A stretch of 64,000 bases of DNA from Gautieria morchelliformis (taxonomy: Eukaryota; Basidiomycota; Agaricomycetes; Gomphales; Gomphaceae), in contig WHVA01000527.1 in the NCBI GenBank assembly GCA_015179125.1, positions 1 through 64,000 on the forward strand. Reading direction: 5' to 3'. A program made the position numbers and the translations under genes. Of the stretch, positions 54,801-64,000 are shown piece after piece (position 1 is the first letter of the stretch; every line of letters begins with the position of its first letter). The notes under the pieces are model-generated. The model worked only from the letters and a program-made list of their open reading frames with translations, was not told where the DNA came from and searched no databases.

Positions 54801-57050
54801 ATTTCTCACGGATTTTGGGAGAGTGCCGTCGCCACGGCCACACACGTCCGAAACCGCGCCCCTTCACGCGCCAATGACTATGCCTCCCCACACAAACGAC
54901 TCTTGGGATGTGCGCCCGACCTAAGTTACCTCCGAACCTTTGGATGCTTGGCATATGTGCACACCATGACCCAACGAACCAAATTCGACCCGACGTCGAA
55001 AAAGTCCATGTTCATCGGATATGATGGTTCTACTAAGGGGTATAAGCTATGGGAACCATCCACACACAAGATAATTGTGTCCACTGACGTTACCTTTGAG
55101 GAAACAGTGTATCCTCTTCGCACCCCGACCACACAGATCGCGGAACCCAAAACTGATCCTCTGTGACCCACACAGCAGCCACCGGAACTGCTAGAACTGG
55201 CGTTACCAGAAAGTGATGACGAAGACGTTGATCACAACGCACCGCCACTGCCATCTGGTCCACTGCCGCCACCTGGCCCACCCCCACTGTGTCCACAGGC
55301 CCCCCAACCCCCTCCGCAACGATCAGCGTGGATTGTTGGGCGGACCCTGCGTCCAGACCCAACCAATGCAAGCCCAGACAGGGCTCAATGATGGGTGCCC
55401 GCCGTGTGGGCAAACACGATTACCGCGTATCTAGCTGCGACCGAACTCACTCCTACAGGGGACCCAACGTCATATAAGCTCACGATCTCCTCCCCAGATG
55501 CCGAGTTCTGGCTCCAAGCCATGAAAAAAGAGATCAGATGTCTTATTGACAACGGGACTTGGGAACTAACAGACTTACCGGAGGGCAAACACACCGTCAA
55601 GTGCAAGTGGGTGTATCTGACAAAGCATGACACCCAGGGAAAAGTCACATGGCACAGAGCGCGCCTTGTCGCCAAGGGTTTCCTGCAAACTGCCAGCATA
55701 GACTACGAGGAAACGTTCACGCCTGTTGCAAGACTCGATTCACTAAGATTGCTGCTAGCGCTCGCAGCGACTTTCGACCTGGAGGTACACCAAATCGACA
55801 TCCAATCTGCCTACCTCAACGGCATCCTGGACGAGGAGCTGTACATGGACCAACCCGAGGGTTTCGCGGTCCAAGGACAGGAGGGAAAGGTGTGCAAACT
55901 CACGAAAGCAATATATGGTTTGAAGCAGGCAGGACGGCAATGGCATGCGCACCTGCAGGACACACTCACCACGCTCGGTTTTCAGAAAAATCTTGCGGGG
56001 GACGTGTCGATATTCATCAAGTGTGATAACGGGGGGACCACCCGACCATCATACTTGTCTACGTTGACAACATCGTGGTCATAGGCGCTCTCGCCACCAT
56101 CAGCGAACTCAAAGCGCAAATCGGAACGCGCTACAAAATAACTGACCTAGGAGAGATAAACCACTTCCTAGGCATCCACATCACCCAAAACCGCTCAGAA
56201 AGGATGATAACCATTGACCAGTCCCATTACATCGACCGCATGCTGACTCGATACAACATGGAGCAGTGTAAACTGGTGTACATGCCCCTCGAACCAGGCA
56301 CTAAACTTACCCCCAACACGGAAAGGTTTTCCGACACCACCATCACCTCTCGCTATCAGCAAATTGTAGGATCGCTCATATATGCGATGCTAGGCTCGCG
56401 ACCGGACATTTGTTTCGCCGTAAACCGTCTCTCACAGTTCGGCTCAAACCCCATGGAGGAACATCTCCTCGCCGCACAACACATGCTTCGCTACTTGTCC
56501 ACAACACAAGGCCTACGACTAACATACGGCAGGAACGACTGTACCGAGCTCATCGGTTACAGCGACTCTGACTGGGCTGCCGGTACCGATGGCCGTCGAT
56601 CTACAACCGGCTACATTTTCATCCTGTCGGGGGGATCTATAGCGTGGGCAATGCAGAAACAGCAAACTGTAGCATTATCGTCCACCGAAGCTGAGTACAT
56701 GGCACTGACGGAAACCACGAAACACGCTCAGTGGACCACTTCCCTACTTCAGCAACTCGATTTCGAAGTCGAACTACCAGTCGACATTTTTTCAGACTCG
56801 CTGGGCGCTCATGCGATTGCCTCGAACGCCGTGTTCCACAAGTGAACGAAACATATCGATATCAAGTACCGTTACATTCAGGACTGCATAATGAAGGGGG
56901 GGTCGAGATCTCACCTGTGTCAACAAAAGACAACACAGCCGACCTCCTGATGAAGCCCTTGGCCCGTGACCAGCACCAGAAATTGCGCGCAAAAATGGGT
57001 CTCGTCGATGACTCAATCGTGGGGGAGTGTTGTGAAGACGATTGACCCAT
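51887..57050 (+). pseudogene. Copia-D gag-pol polyprotein, disrupted
   Basis: Start ATG at 51887 (MADTTTSKLLSTIEKFDGTNW), gag, zinc knuckle C222-C225-H230-C235, protease DSG at residue 316 onward, pre-integrase zinc region, then a ~1.1 kb foreign insertion. Integrase resumes at about 54406 (PFELVHLDLAGPM; LVDDH, IRSDRGGEF, QQNGVAE). TGA codons in frame lie at 55164-55166 and about 55389; a one-base shift follows at the G-run near 56035. The RT box reads YVDN (56060-56071) instead of YVDD. RNase H: DSDWAAGTDGRRSTTGY, STEAEYMAL. Another TGA at 56843 precedes TKHIDIKYRY. It cannot be autonomous. Confidence 0.92.
53319..54405. mobile_element. Unclassified ~1.1 kb insertion in copia-D
   Basis: It splits the protease-integrase region: copia homology stops after LQCCQD at about 53318 and resumes at about 54406. 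The insert has no long open frame. GAATAAGT is repeated near its left end, and several GAACAGCG/GCGAATAG-like motifs are found at 54180-54260. I find no clear inverted or direct terminal repeats, and the exact borders are uncertain because the copia sequence at the site is not known. Confidence 0.55.
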
Positions 57051-57215
57051 CGCCGAGTACCATCATATGTCCCTGTCCCTGCATTCCTTCCCTGACCGAT
57101 CCCTGCGCACGCTACCTTAGTATAAGTACGTGACACCTGTATGACGGCGGCTTAGACCTTTATCTGACGCCGCCTAGGTAGTTGTAAGCTGCGCACAGAA
57201 GCTGCTCTTACAATA
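57028..57215 (+). repeat. 3' LTR of copia-D
   Basis: Matches the 5' LTR without its internal duplication; followed by ACACT. Confidence 0.92.
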
Positions 57216-57764
57216 ACACTGTTCCAAGAAGTGAATATTTAATCCCCCCTTTTCCTGCCGCTGCACTGACACCTTGCCTAAAGTTCTCAAACTTTAGTCA
57301 ACGCTTTGGAGGTGTGAAATACAACTTTACTGTAGTGGAAAAGTGAGTACAGGTTCCAGCGAATACATGATTCGATCGCAACCAACCCAACTTTTCATTC
57401 CTTTCACCGCACTTCTTTACAGCATATGCTGAGTCAGACTTCCCACTGATTTTCTTCGTGGATGGTCGTGTCTTGGATATGCAGCTCGACATGACCACAC
57501 CGCATAGCCTAGATGTCAATGTCGACCCAATATTCGCAGCCCACCATCTCAAGCCTGGCGCAAACCATGGCGTTGGAAATTATGTCCTCGATCCTACGTC
57601 GGCCAAGCTAGGCCAATTCTTGCCTGCTATAAACCAACTTCATCAACAATACCGTGCAGTCGCTGTACCCCAATCCGACCGGAGACATGTGCACAGCCAT
57701 GAACACCACCCTTGACTTCTTCCTGCGACGTAACTGCACACAGGTCTTCCCGTTCGGCCGTTAG

Positions 57765-58391
57765 GTATTACCAAGTATAGGCTCTTGTCAAATTTCACCA
57801 CTTTTTTTCCAACGAAGTGCACCAGTTCGCCAAATATATTAGTAAACTAGTCCCGCCAATTAGTCCATTCCGATCTCATTCAGATCGACAATGTCCTTGC
57901 ATACTTAGTTTATAGGTGATAGAAACTTTTCAGCTTGAACTTTCCTACTGTAAGCTGGTTTGTCACCCACGGTAACACCAGTTTGGAGCAGAGAGCATGC
58001 TCGATTTGTAGCTCGGGGTCATGGGCATGATGGAATAGTCATGGTTGTCCAAGCACATTTTGAAGATTGTCTTTAGCGACATCCAGGACTCAATATGTAT
58101 CCAATGGGTTCCGCCGATGAATAAACAAGTAAAATCCAGAGCCACGGGAGACGGTGAGCATCATATGCCTGGGTCTTGAATTGTGGTTCTGCGTACACTG
58201 GAGTCTGGCGTGAAACAAACGCCGGCTGACGACTCCTGCTACTCAGGCAAATGTCCTGGAAGGGACATACAGTTGTGATGCGGCCATCTCCCACACTCGA
58301 GAACAGGATGGTTAATGTAAGTCGCTGCATCTTGATTGCTTGGGGTTTGCATTGGAATTGCAGCTATTATGCATTAGCTTGCATGCTATCC
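57765..58391. other. Duplicated intergenic spacer, unit B
   Basis: Counterpart of 38033-38767; no gene supported. Confidence 0.6.
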
Positions 58392-60205
58392 TTAAGCCTC
58401 TGCCATTATTCCAGAACCTACTGAGCTATTATTAATCAGCGCGTGATGGAGATCAAATAACTCACTGGAAACAACAGGCCCTGCCAGTTCTACACTTCCA
58501 GGATATCCGGTTGCCCTAGGGAACTCCTCTAAGTCTATCCCAGCTGACCTAGCCTCTTCCAACTGCTGTCTTTCCTGATCAGCCACATTGTTTTGCAAGG
58601 TCTCAGCGCTAAAAGCCTTTGGGTTCCCAAATTCAGCCACTATGGCATTGTGAACACTTTGTCTGGCCGCTTGGATGGTGGAGAATAAAAGAGTGGATGG
58701 TGAGGGGCCATCAAGTTGAGAGTGTCTCTCTCTGAGAGCTAGGTGAAAGCGGCAGATGATAATTGCTGACAAGCTGTATGTGCATCGTTAGTACAATCAG
58801 GGCTTTCTCACTGAAAATATACCTGTTCTGAAGAGGGTTTAAGATGTCCCAAAGGCTTTGCTTTATTCAACAAAAGAGCTGAAATTAGCCATTTTTATTA
58901 TCAAGATCAATGTCTGACGTACCCTCAATATCTGAAATGTAAAAAAAGACAGAGTAAGCTCTCAAAGCTTAACAGGTTTATATGTAACAAGACCTTAGAT
59001 GTGATAGTACTAGCTACAGTAATGGTAAGCACAAATCTGAATATGAATCAGACATGAATTAGCATAGGAATAATATTCCATACCCATATCTGACAAAGCC
59101 TTACCTGAGATTAGTGACATGTCCATATATATATGCAATATGTTGTATGCTCACCTTGGTAAATCACTAGACTAATGAGAGATTTCTTATCCCAAATCCC
59201 CCCTTTCCGCCAAAGCCTCAGGGTTTGAATTGAGCTCAGAATGGTTACTATCACAACTCCAGTGTCAAAAAGGATTCCAGTAACATTACCGATGGTTTCC
59301 ACTGTCAAAGGTATTCAGAGACAAATCAGGCAAATACAGACCCCTATATCTTACCCCTGAAGAATTTGTTAGTATCAATCTAAACAGAAAGTCCTAGTCA
59401 GTACTGACAAAGTCACTCTATTAAATTGTGAACTAGTCATATTGCAGTTGTCCCAAACAGAGAGGTACTATATCCAGTGAAATGAATTCATGCTATTTAT
59501 ACAAAGTCTCCACAGGGACATACCACCTGAGTGATAATAGCACCAAGAATAAGCAGCCCAAGAACACCCAAAACTCTTTGATTCTGAAGGGAAATAGCAT
59601 AGGTGCGAGCCAGCAGTAGGCCTAGACAAGTAAATTGTATTGATCTTTCTACTTGAGAAATATATGGGTGTAATCCCTCACCCTCTATTCCAATGAGAGA
59701 AAGAACAGCACAAGCATTACTGAGGTGACTGATAGTATCACATTTCCTACAGAGATTTGAGTCTCTAGATTGCTTTCGCGTGAGGAATGAAAGTCATACT
59801 AGATGCTCATTCATATCAGTAGGGGTGTTACATGTGAGAACCATAGATGTAATGCACCTCAGCGGAAATGTTAGATAAGTAACCATATATCTGAACAAGA
59901 TATAAAACCAAGGGCATGTAACAAGCAAGTAAATAGAGAATGGTGCCGAGCCTGACGGTCTTGCACCAAATGTGGCTGATCTCAGATGGCAGTGTGAGAA
60001 CCGTGTCGAAGAAGAGTAGTGCTGTGCAACAAGGTATGGAACTTGGGGAATTAGACGGGACATGTACACATACCAAGCGCTGTGAAGATGGCAGAGTTGT
60101 TCGCAAAGCTAGTTCAGGTAAGTTCTTCTGCATCTCACTCAGTGTGGTAAGTACGTACTTGTCTGATAGCACCTGGATAACAGCCGAGGGGTCCGCCTGA
60201 GACAT
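58392..60205 (-). CDS. DUF6533-like multi-exon membrane protein, copy 2
   Basis: Start ATG at 60205 (MSQADPSAVIQVLSDKYV). The same exons as copy 1 are seen: LLFFDTVLTLPSEISHIW plus a hydrophobic helix, FDTGVVIVTILSSIQTLRLW (59111-59308), and the soluble tail with NAIVAEFGNPKAF. The exon with the ARTYAIS helix is present around 59500-59790, but its flanking sequence differs (CACATTTCCTACAGAG). The stop used in copies 1 and 3 is lost (TGA to TTA), adding about 22 residues up to a stop at 58392. It may be functional or in early decay. Confidence 0.65.
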
Positions 60206-60961
60206 GCTATAAGAAAGCAAAACTGGGATGCAGACGAGGGACTAAGTTTTGCGTAGTGATATGGGGTTGGAGTAGCAGATCACGAAGGACTATATATACG
60301 ATTCTGGCCATGGGTGCTGCTAGGTCAACGGATGTTCACAGCATCTATATCAGTGCTGAAGCATGACACAATTTACAAGGGGGCTAGTCTGATGAACGGA
60401 CATTCTATGTAAAAGAATTAATGTTACCAATACAACGTCGAGGCATGATGGTATCGGATGGGCACGGGCGAGTAATTGACGCTTGGGTTCTTGCCAGGAA
60501 TTGGTCATTACATCCGATTTCCCTGGCCCGAATGGAACCCAAGATACATATAAACTTGTCGTGTATGCACACTGGCCATTCATTGACGAGTCACAGTGCA
60601 CTGTCAGCGCAACGCCACATGAAAACCAACTGTGACACAGCTCACTGATGTGTATCAAGATATCGCATCTGCGGCGTGTTACTTATCAAGGTGAGAACAC
60701 GAGGAAACGAGATGATATGAGAGATCTAGGCCGTCTAGCTCAATGCCCAGAGTTGGCACGCGGCTGTAATTCTATAGCGGTGCTGGATATTGTCAGCAGA
60801 TCTCAGCTTATGCCAATGTTGCTAGATATGGGGACATGAGACATTTCTCATTTTGGCGGCATGTCCTGTACGACGTCAGAACAGGTCGTATGAAGAGACT
60901 ATCGAATCATGGGGCACAACGACATGGTAACCGCGATATTGTGCATTCGGTATCGGATGTG
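60206..60961. other. Upstream region of DUF6533-like copy 2
   Basis: Colinear with 40527-41266 and 42517-42545 of unit A, without the hAT insertion, so it preserves the empty site near 60927. No gene supported. Confidence 0.55.
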
Positions 60962-61799
60962 TAGTGATGGGCACGGCCTGGCTTGACCTGAAAGCCGTGG
61001 CTTTGGCCTGGTTAGCGCTGGCTTTGGCTTGCAAAATCCTGAGCCAGGCCGTTGGCACTTGGCCTGGCTCGGCTCCAGCTTGGGCTTGGCTTGGGCCATG
61101 GCTTGTTGGTGGGGGAATGGATTGTAGACACAGATATCATTTTTTTGTATGTAGCGCAAAAGAGATTAAAATTCTTCCTTAAAATTCTTCCTCATTGTCA
61201 ATGATGTCATCACAATCACTACCTGACCCGGAATCATCGGAATCATTGATACGATGACGACACATGGCAAGTGGATGGTATAATAATAACAAGGCTATAC
61301 AACGACAAATCAATTCAGTGTTTGCACGGTGTCAAACCACTGAGGGAGACTTTACATGACAATAGCTACTTATAATTTCATGAGAACAATAAGACTCGCA
61401 ATAAAGGGGAATAAAAGAATGTCTTGCGACTGCACAAGACCTAAAACGGTCAATAATGACCTGCTGACTAATCAGGGGCTTCGGGCGCTGCGGTTTGCAA
61501 CTCCAACAGATGGCAAGTGGGTAGAGAGTAAGGTTTAAGACCACTGTAACTACACTACATATCATGAAAAACTGCTCATGTACGTGCCAGTATCAGAGCA
61601 CAGATGTCCTTTTCGGCGACCGAAGATCCTGGATTTAAGCGCCCGCAGGCCCTGGCTTCCTGGCTTGGCTCTGGCCTGTCAAAACTTGAGCTGGGCCCTG
61701 GAGCCAGATGTGCCAACAGCTTGGGCCTGGTTTGGCTCGGCCTATCGGCAGCTCGGCCTGGCTCGGCAGACGGCCTGGGCCGAGCCGTGCCCATCACTA
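60962..61799 (+). mobile_element. hAT-type non-autonomous element at a breakpoint
   Basis: 838 bp with ends TAGTGATGGGCACGGC...GCCGTGCCCATCACTA and many TTGGCCTGG/GGCTTGGC subterminal motifs. Flanking 8-mers CGGATGTG and CGTATGCC agree in five of eight positions only. The left flank corresponds to the end of unit B and the right flank to the spacer just before a DUF6533-like gene, so it sits where unit C is missing its peroxygenase. Non-coding. Confidence 0.75.
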
Positions 61800-62095
61800 C
61801 GTATGCCCGGGTCTTGGGTGCTGCGTACACTGGAATCTGGCGAGAAACAAATGCCGACTGACGACTCCTGCTACTCAGGCAAATGTCCTGGAAGGGAGAT
61901 TGAATACAGTTGCGATGCCGCTATCTGCCACACTAGAGAACAGGATGGTTAATGTAAGTCGCTGTATCTTGATTGCTGTGGGGTTTGCATTGGAATTGCA
62001 ACTAACATGCATTAGCTTGTATGCTATCCTTAAGCCTCTGCCATTCTTCCAGAACCTACTGAGCTATTATTAATCAGCGCATGATGGAGATCAAA

Positions 62096-63846
62096 TCACT
62101 CACTGGACACAGCAGGCCCCACCAGTGCTACATTTCCAGAATATCTGGTTGCCCCAGGGAACTCCTCTAACTCTATCCCAGCTGACCTAGCCTCTTCTGA
62201 CTGCTGGCTTTCCTGATCAGCCACATTGTTTTCCAAAGTCTTGGCAATAAAATCCTGCGGGTTCCCAAATTCAGCCACTATAGCATTGTGAATACTGTGT
62301 CTGGCTGCTTGGAAGGTGGAGAATGAAAGAGTAGGTAATGGGGGGCTGGTAAATTGAGTGTGTCTCTCTGTGAGAGCTAGGTGAAAGTGACAGACGATAA
62401 TTGCTGACAAGCTGTATGTGCACTGTTAGTACAATCACAGGTCTTTCTCAATGGAAATATACCTGTTCTGAAGAGGGGTTAAGATGCTACCCAGGCTTGG
62501 CTTTATACCACAAAGGAGCTGAAATTAGCCATTTTTATTATCAAGATCAATGTCTTACGTACCCTCAATACCTGAAATGTAAAAGAAGACAGAGTAAGCT
62601 CTCAAAGCTTAACAGGTTTATAAGTCACAAGACCTTAGAAGTGATAGCATTAGCTACAGTAATGGTAAGCACAAATCTGAATATAAATCAGACATATGGA
62701 ATATCATAGGAATAATATTCCATGCCCATATCTGAGAAAGCCTTACCTAAGCTTAGTGATATGTCCATATATATATGTAATATGTTGTATGCTCACCTTG
62801 GTAAATCACTAGACTAACGAGAGATTTCTTATCCCAAATCTCACCTTTCCGCCAAAGCCTCAGGGGTTGAATTGAGCTCAGAATGGTTACCATCACAACT
62901 CCAGTGTCAAAAAGGATTACAGTAACATTATTGATGGTGACCACTGTCAAAGGTATTCAGAGACAAATCAGGCAACTACAGACCCATAGATCTTACCCCT
63001 GAAGAATTTGTTAGCATCAATCTAAGCAGAAAGTCCTAGTCAGTACTGACAAAGTCACTCTATTAAATTGTGAACTAGTCATATTGCAGTTGTCCCAAAC
63101 AGACAGGCACTATATCCAGTGAAATGAATTCATGCTATTTATATGAAGTCTACACAGGGACATACCACTTCAGTGCTAAGAGCGCCAAGAATAAGCAGCC
63201 CAAGAACACCTAAAACTCTTTGATTCCGACAGGAAATGGCATAGGTGCGAGCTAGCAGTAAGCCTAGACAAGTAAATTGGGTTGATCTTTCTACTTGAGA
63301 AATATCTGGGTATAATCCCTCACCCTCTACTCCAATGAGAGAAAGAACAGCACAAGGACCACTGAGGTGACTGAGAGCATTACATTTTCTCCAAATATAT
63401 GAGTCTCTAGGTTGCTTTGCGTGAGGAATGAAAGTCATACTAGATGCTCATTCAAATCAGTAGGGGTGTTACACATGAGAACCATAGACATAATGCACCT
63501 CAGTGGAAATGTTAGATAAGTTACCATATATCTGAACAAGATATAAAACCAAGGGCATGTGACGAGCAAGTAAATAGAGAATGGTGCCGAGCCTGACGGT
63601 CTTGCACCAGATGTGGCTGATCTCAGATGGCAGTGTGAGAAGCGTGTCAAAGAAGAGTAGTGCTGTGTAACAAGATATGGAACTCGTGGAATTAGACAGG
63701 ACATGTACACATACCAAGCCCTGCGAAATCGGCATAGTTGATCGCAAGGCTAGTTCAGGTAAGTTGTTTCGCATCTCACTCAATGTAGTAAGCACGGACC
63801 TATCTGATAGTCCCTGGATAACAGCCGAGGCATCCCGTTGAGACAT
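62096..63846 (-). CDS. DUF6533-like multi-exon membrane protein, copy 3
   Basis: Start ATG at 63846 (MSQRDASAVIQGL), stop at 62096 after AVSSE-type ending. Exon pieces: LLFFDTLLTLPSEISHIWC and helix (63469-63710), LLLARTYAISCRNQRVLGVLGLLILGA (63139-63438), FDTGVVMVTILSSIQPLRLW (62753-62950), and the tail with NAIVAEFGNPQDF (62096-62410). Introns are at the same places as in the other copies and no disabling change is obvious. Probably a multi-pass membrane protein of unknown role. The tail is more divergent between copies than the membrane segments. Confidence 0.72.
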
Positions 63847-64000
63847 GATATAAGAAAGAAAAGCTGGGATGCAGACGAGGGACTAAGTTTTGCGTAGCGA
63901 TGTGGGCTTGGAGTAGGAGATCACGCAAGTTGTATATATAAGATTCTGGCCATGGGTGCTGCCAGGTCAACAGATATTCACAGCATCCTATATCAGTGCC
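63847..64000. other. Upstream region of DUF6533-like copy 3
   Basis: Aligns with 40527-40680 and 60206-60355; contains TATATATA-like sequence near 63930 as a possible promoter element. Confidence 0.5.

Larger units (their letters stand above)
51553..57215 (+). mobile_element. Copia LTR retrotransposon, copia-D, with insertion
   Basis: 5' LTR 51553-51792 (240 bp), 3' LTR 57028-57215 (188 bp), both TGTTGTGAAGA...TTACAATA; TSD ACACT at 51548-51552 and 57216-57220. The 5' LTR is longer because it contains a ~50-bp duplication of CAGACCTTTATCTGACGC. The empty site is present in peroxygenase copy A (GAGACACTGTTCC near 37417). Primer site GGTTATGGGCCCCG at 51793-51806, purine tract GTGGGGGAG before the 3' LTR. 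Confidence 0.94.
46509..57764 (+). pseudogene. Heme-thiolate peroxygenase (UPO) pseudogene, copy B
   Basis: Signal-like N-terminus MFGLTILLSLSLAAAAAAF from 46509, then SLAGLTRDELDHILPGLEY and the heme-ligand motif GDICGVCPSLNTLASHG. Introns follow at 46776-46809 and 46889-46952. Exon 3 (YAAFLVDGHPDMNLMSIG) suffers a frameshift near 47065 and is then interrupted by copia-C in GGLT / THAGFEG. The EGD acid-base motif survives as FEG plus D in the next exon (51215-51440). In FNETLF the gene is interrupted by copia-D. The distal part (57216-57764) has the DSIATNPTF region, the FFVDG-type block, FAAHHLKPGANHGVGNY, and ends VFPFGR-stop at 57762-57764. The gene is inactive, but the residue pattern identifies the enzyme family well. 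Confidence 0.88.
45898..60961 (+). repeat. Segmental duplication unit B
   Basis: Same gene order as unit A; longer because of the two copia insertions (9756 bp) in the peroxygenase. It lacks the insertions found in unit A. Confidence 0.85.
61800..64000 (+). repeat. Segmental duplication unit C (partial)
   Basis: Matches spacer plus DUF6533-like gene of units A and B, starting at GTATGCCCGGGTCTTG (equivalent to 38468 and 58165). The peroxygenase part is absent. It continues past the window end. Confidence 0.85.

Noticed and set aside
47690-56845. TGA read as a sense codon in these elements
   Set aside because: Other features of decay are present (frameshifts, deleted gag, DSG to DSV, YVDD to YVDN), and TGA is used as a terminal stop in the host-like genes and the transposase context; mutation is simpler.

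Overview
The window looks like a transposon-dense region of a basidiomycete (mushroom-type, Agaricomycete) nuclear genome. The evidence is eukaryotic: short GT-AG introns of about 50-80 bp, copies of a heme-thiolate peroxygenase (UPO/aromatic peroxygenase) gene, a three-copy membrane-protein family resembling the fungal DUF6533 family, LTR/copia elements whose primer site fits a half initiator tRNA-Met, Helitrons, hAT elements and an intron-containing Tc1/mariner transposase. I see no bacterial operons, rRNA or tRNA genes.

Layout. 1-1304: decayed coding fragment and a heptamer microsatellite. 1305-6883: two Helitrons joined head to tail on the + strand; the first carries a 21-bp satellite, the second is a truncated copy with a Rep N-terminus. 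6884-9476: retroelement debris and a host gene fragment. 9477-16382: a complete-looking 6.9 kb Tc1-like element with ~513-bp terminal inverted repeats and TA target duplication. It contains an apparently open five-exon transposase, a second multi-exon gene and two opposed minisatellite arrays, and it sits inside a copia LTR (9464-9474 plus 16383-17058). 17059-19067: chimeric copia fragments and a ~190-bp-arm palindrome. 29602 down to about 19068: three head-to-tail Helitrons on the minus strand, one with a Rep gene (HUH motif intact, helicase missing). 29609-32097: another Helitron on the + strand, head to head with the previous array. 32098-34879: two copia fragments. 35105-64000: a host locus present as three tandem segmental copies, [peroxygenase - spacer - DUF6533-like gene]; the third copy has lost the peroxygenase.

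The duplicated host locus gives a clean record of transposition, because each paralogue serves as the empty site of the other. Copy A holds a solo LTR in the peroxygenase, another LTR-like insertion upstream and a hAT element downstream. The peroxygenase of copy B is interrupted by two copia elements with perfect 5-bp target duplications, 47103-51195 and 51553-57215. The retroelement reading frames are broken largely by TGA codons, several at positions where CGA is expected, which suggests CpG deamination. The most notable material is the tandem Helitron architecture with clear 3' hairpin/CTAG ends, its tandemly duplicated intron-exon-like leader units and all-frame-open 21-bp satellite, and the large Tc1-like element with an extra gene and a G-quadruplex-prone minisatellite.
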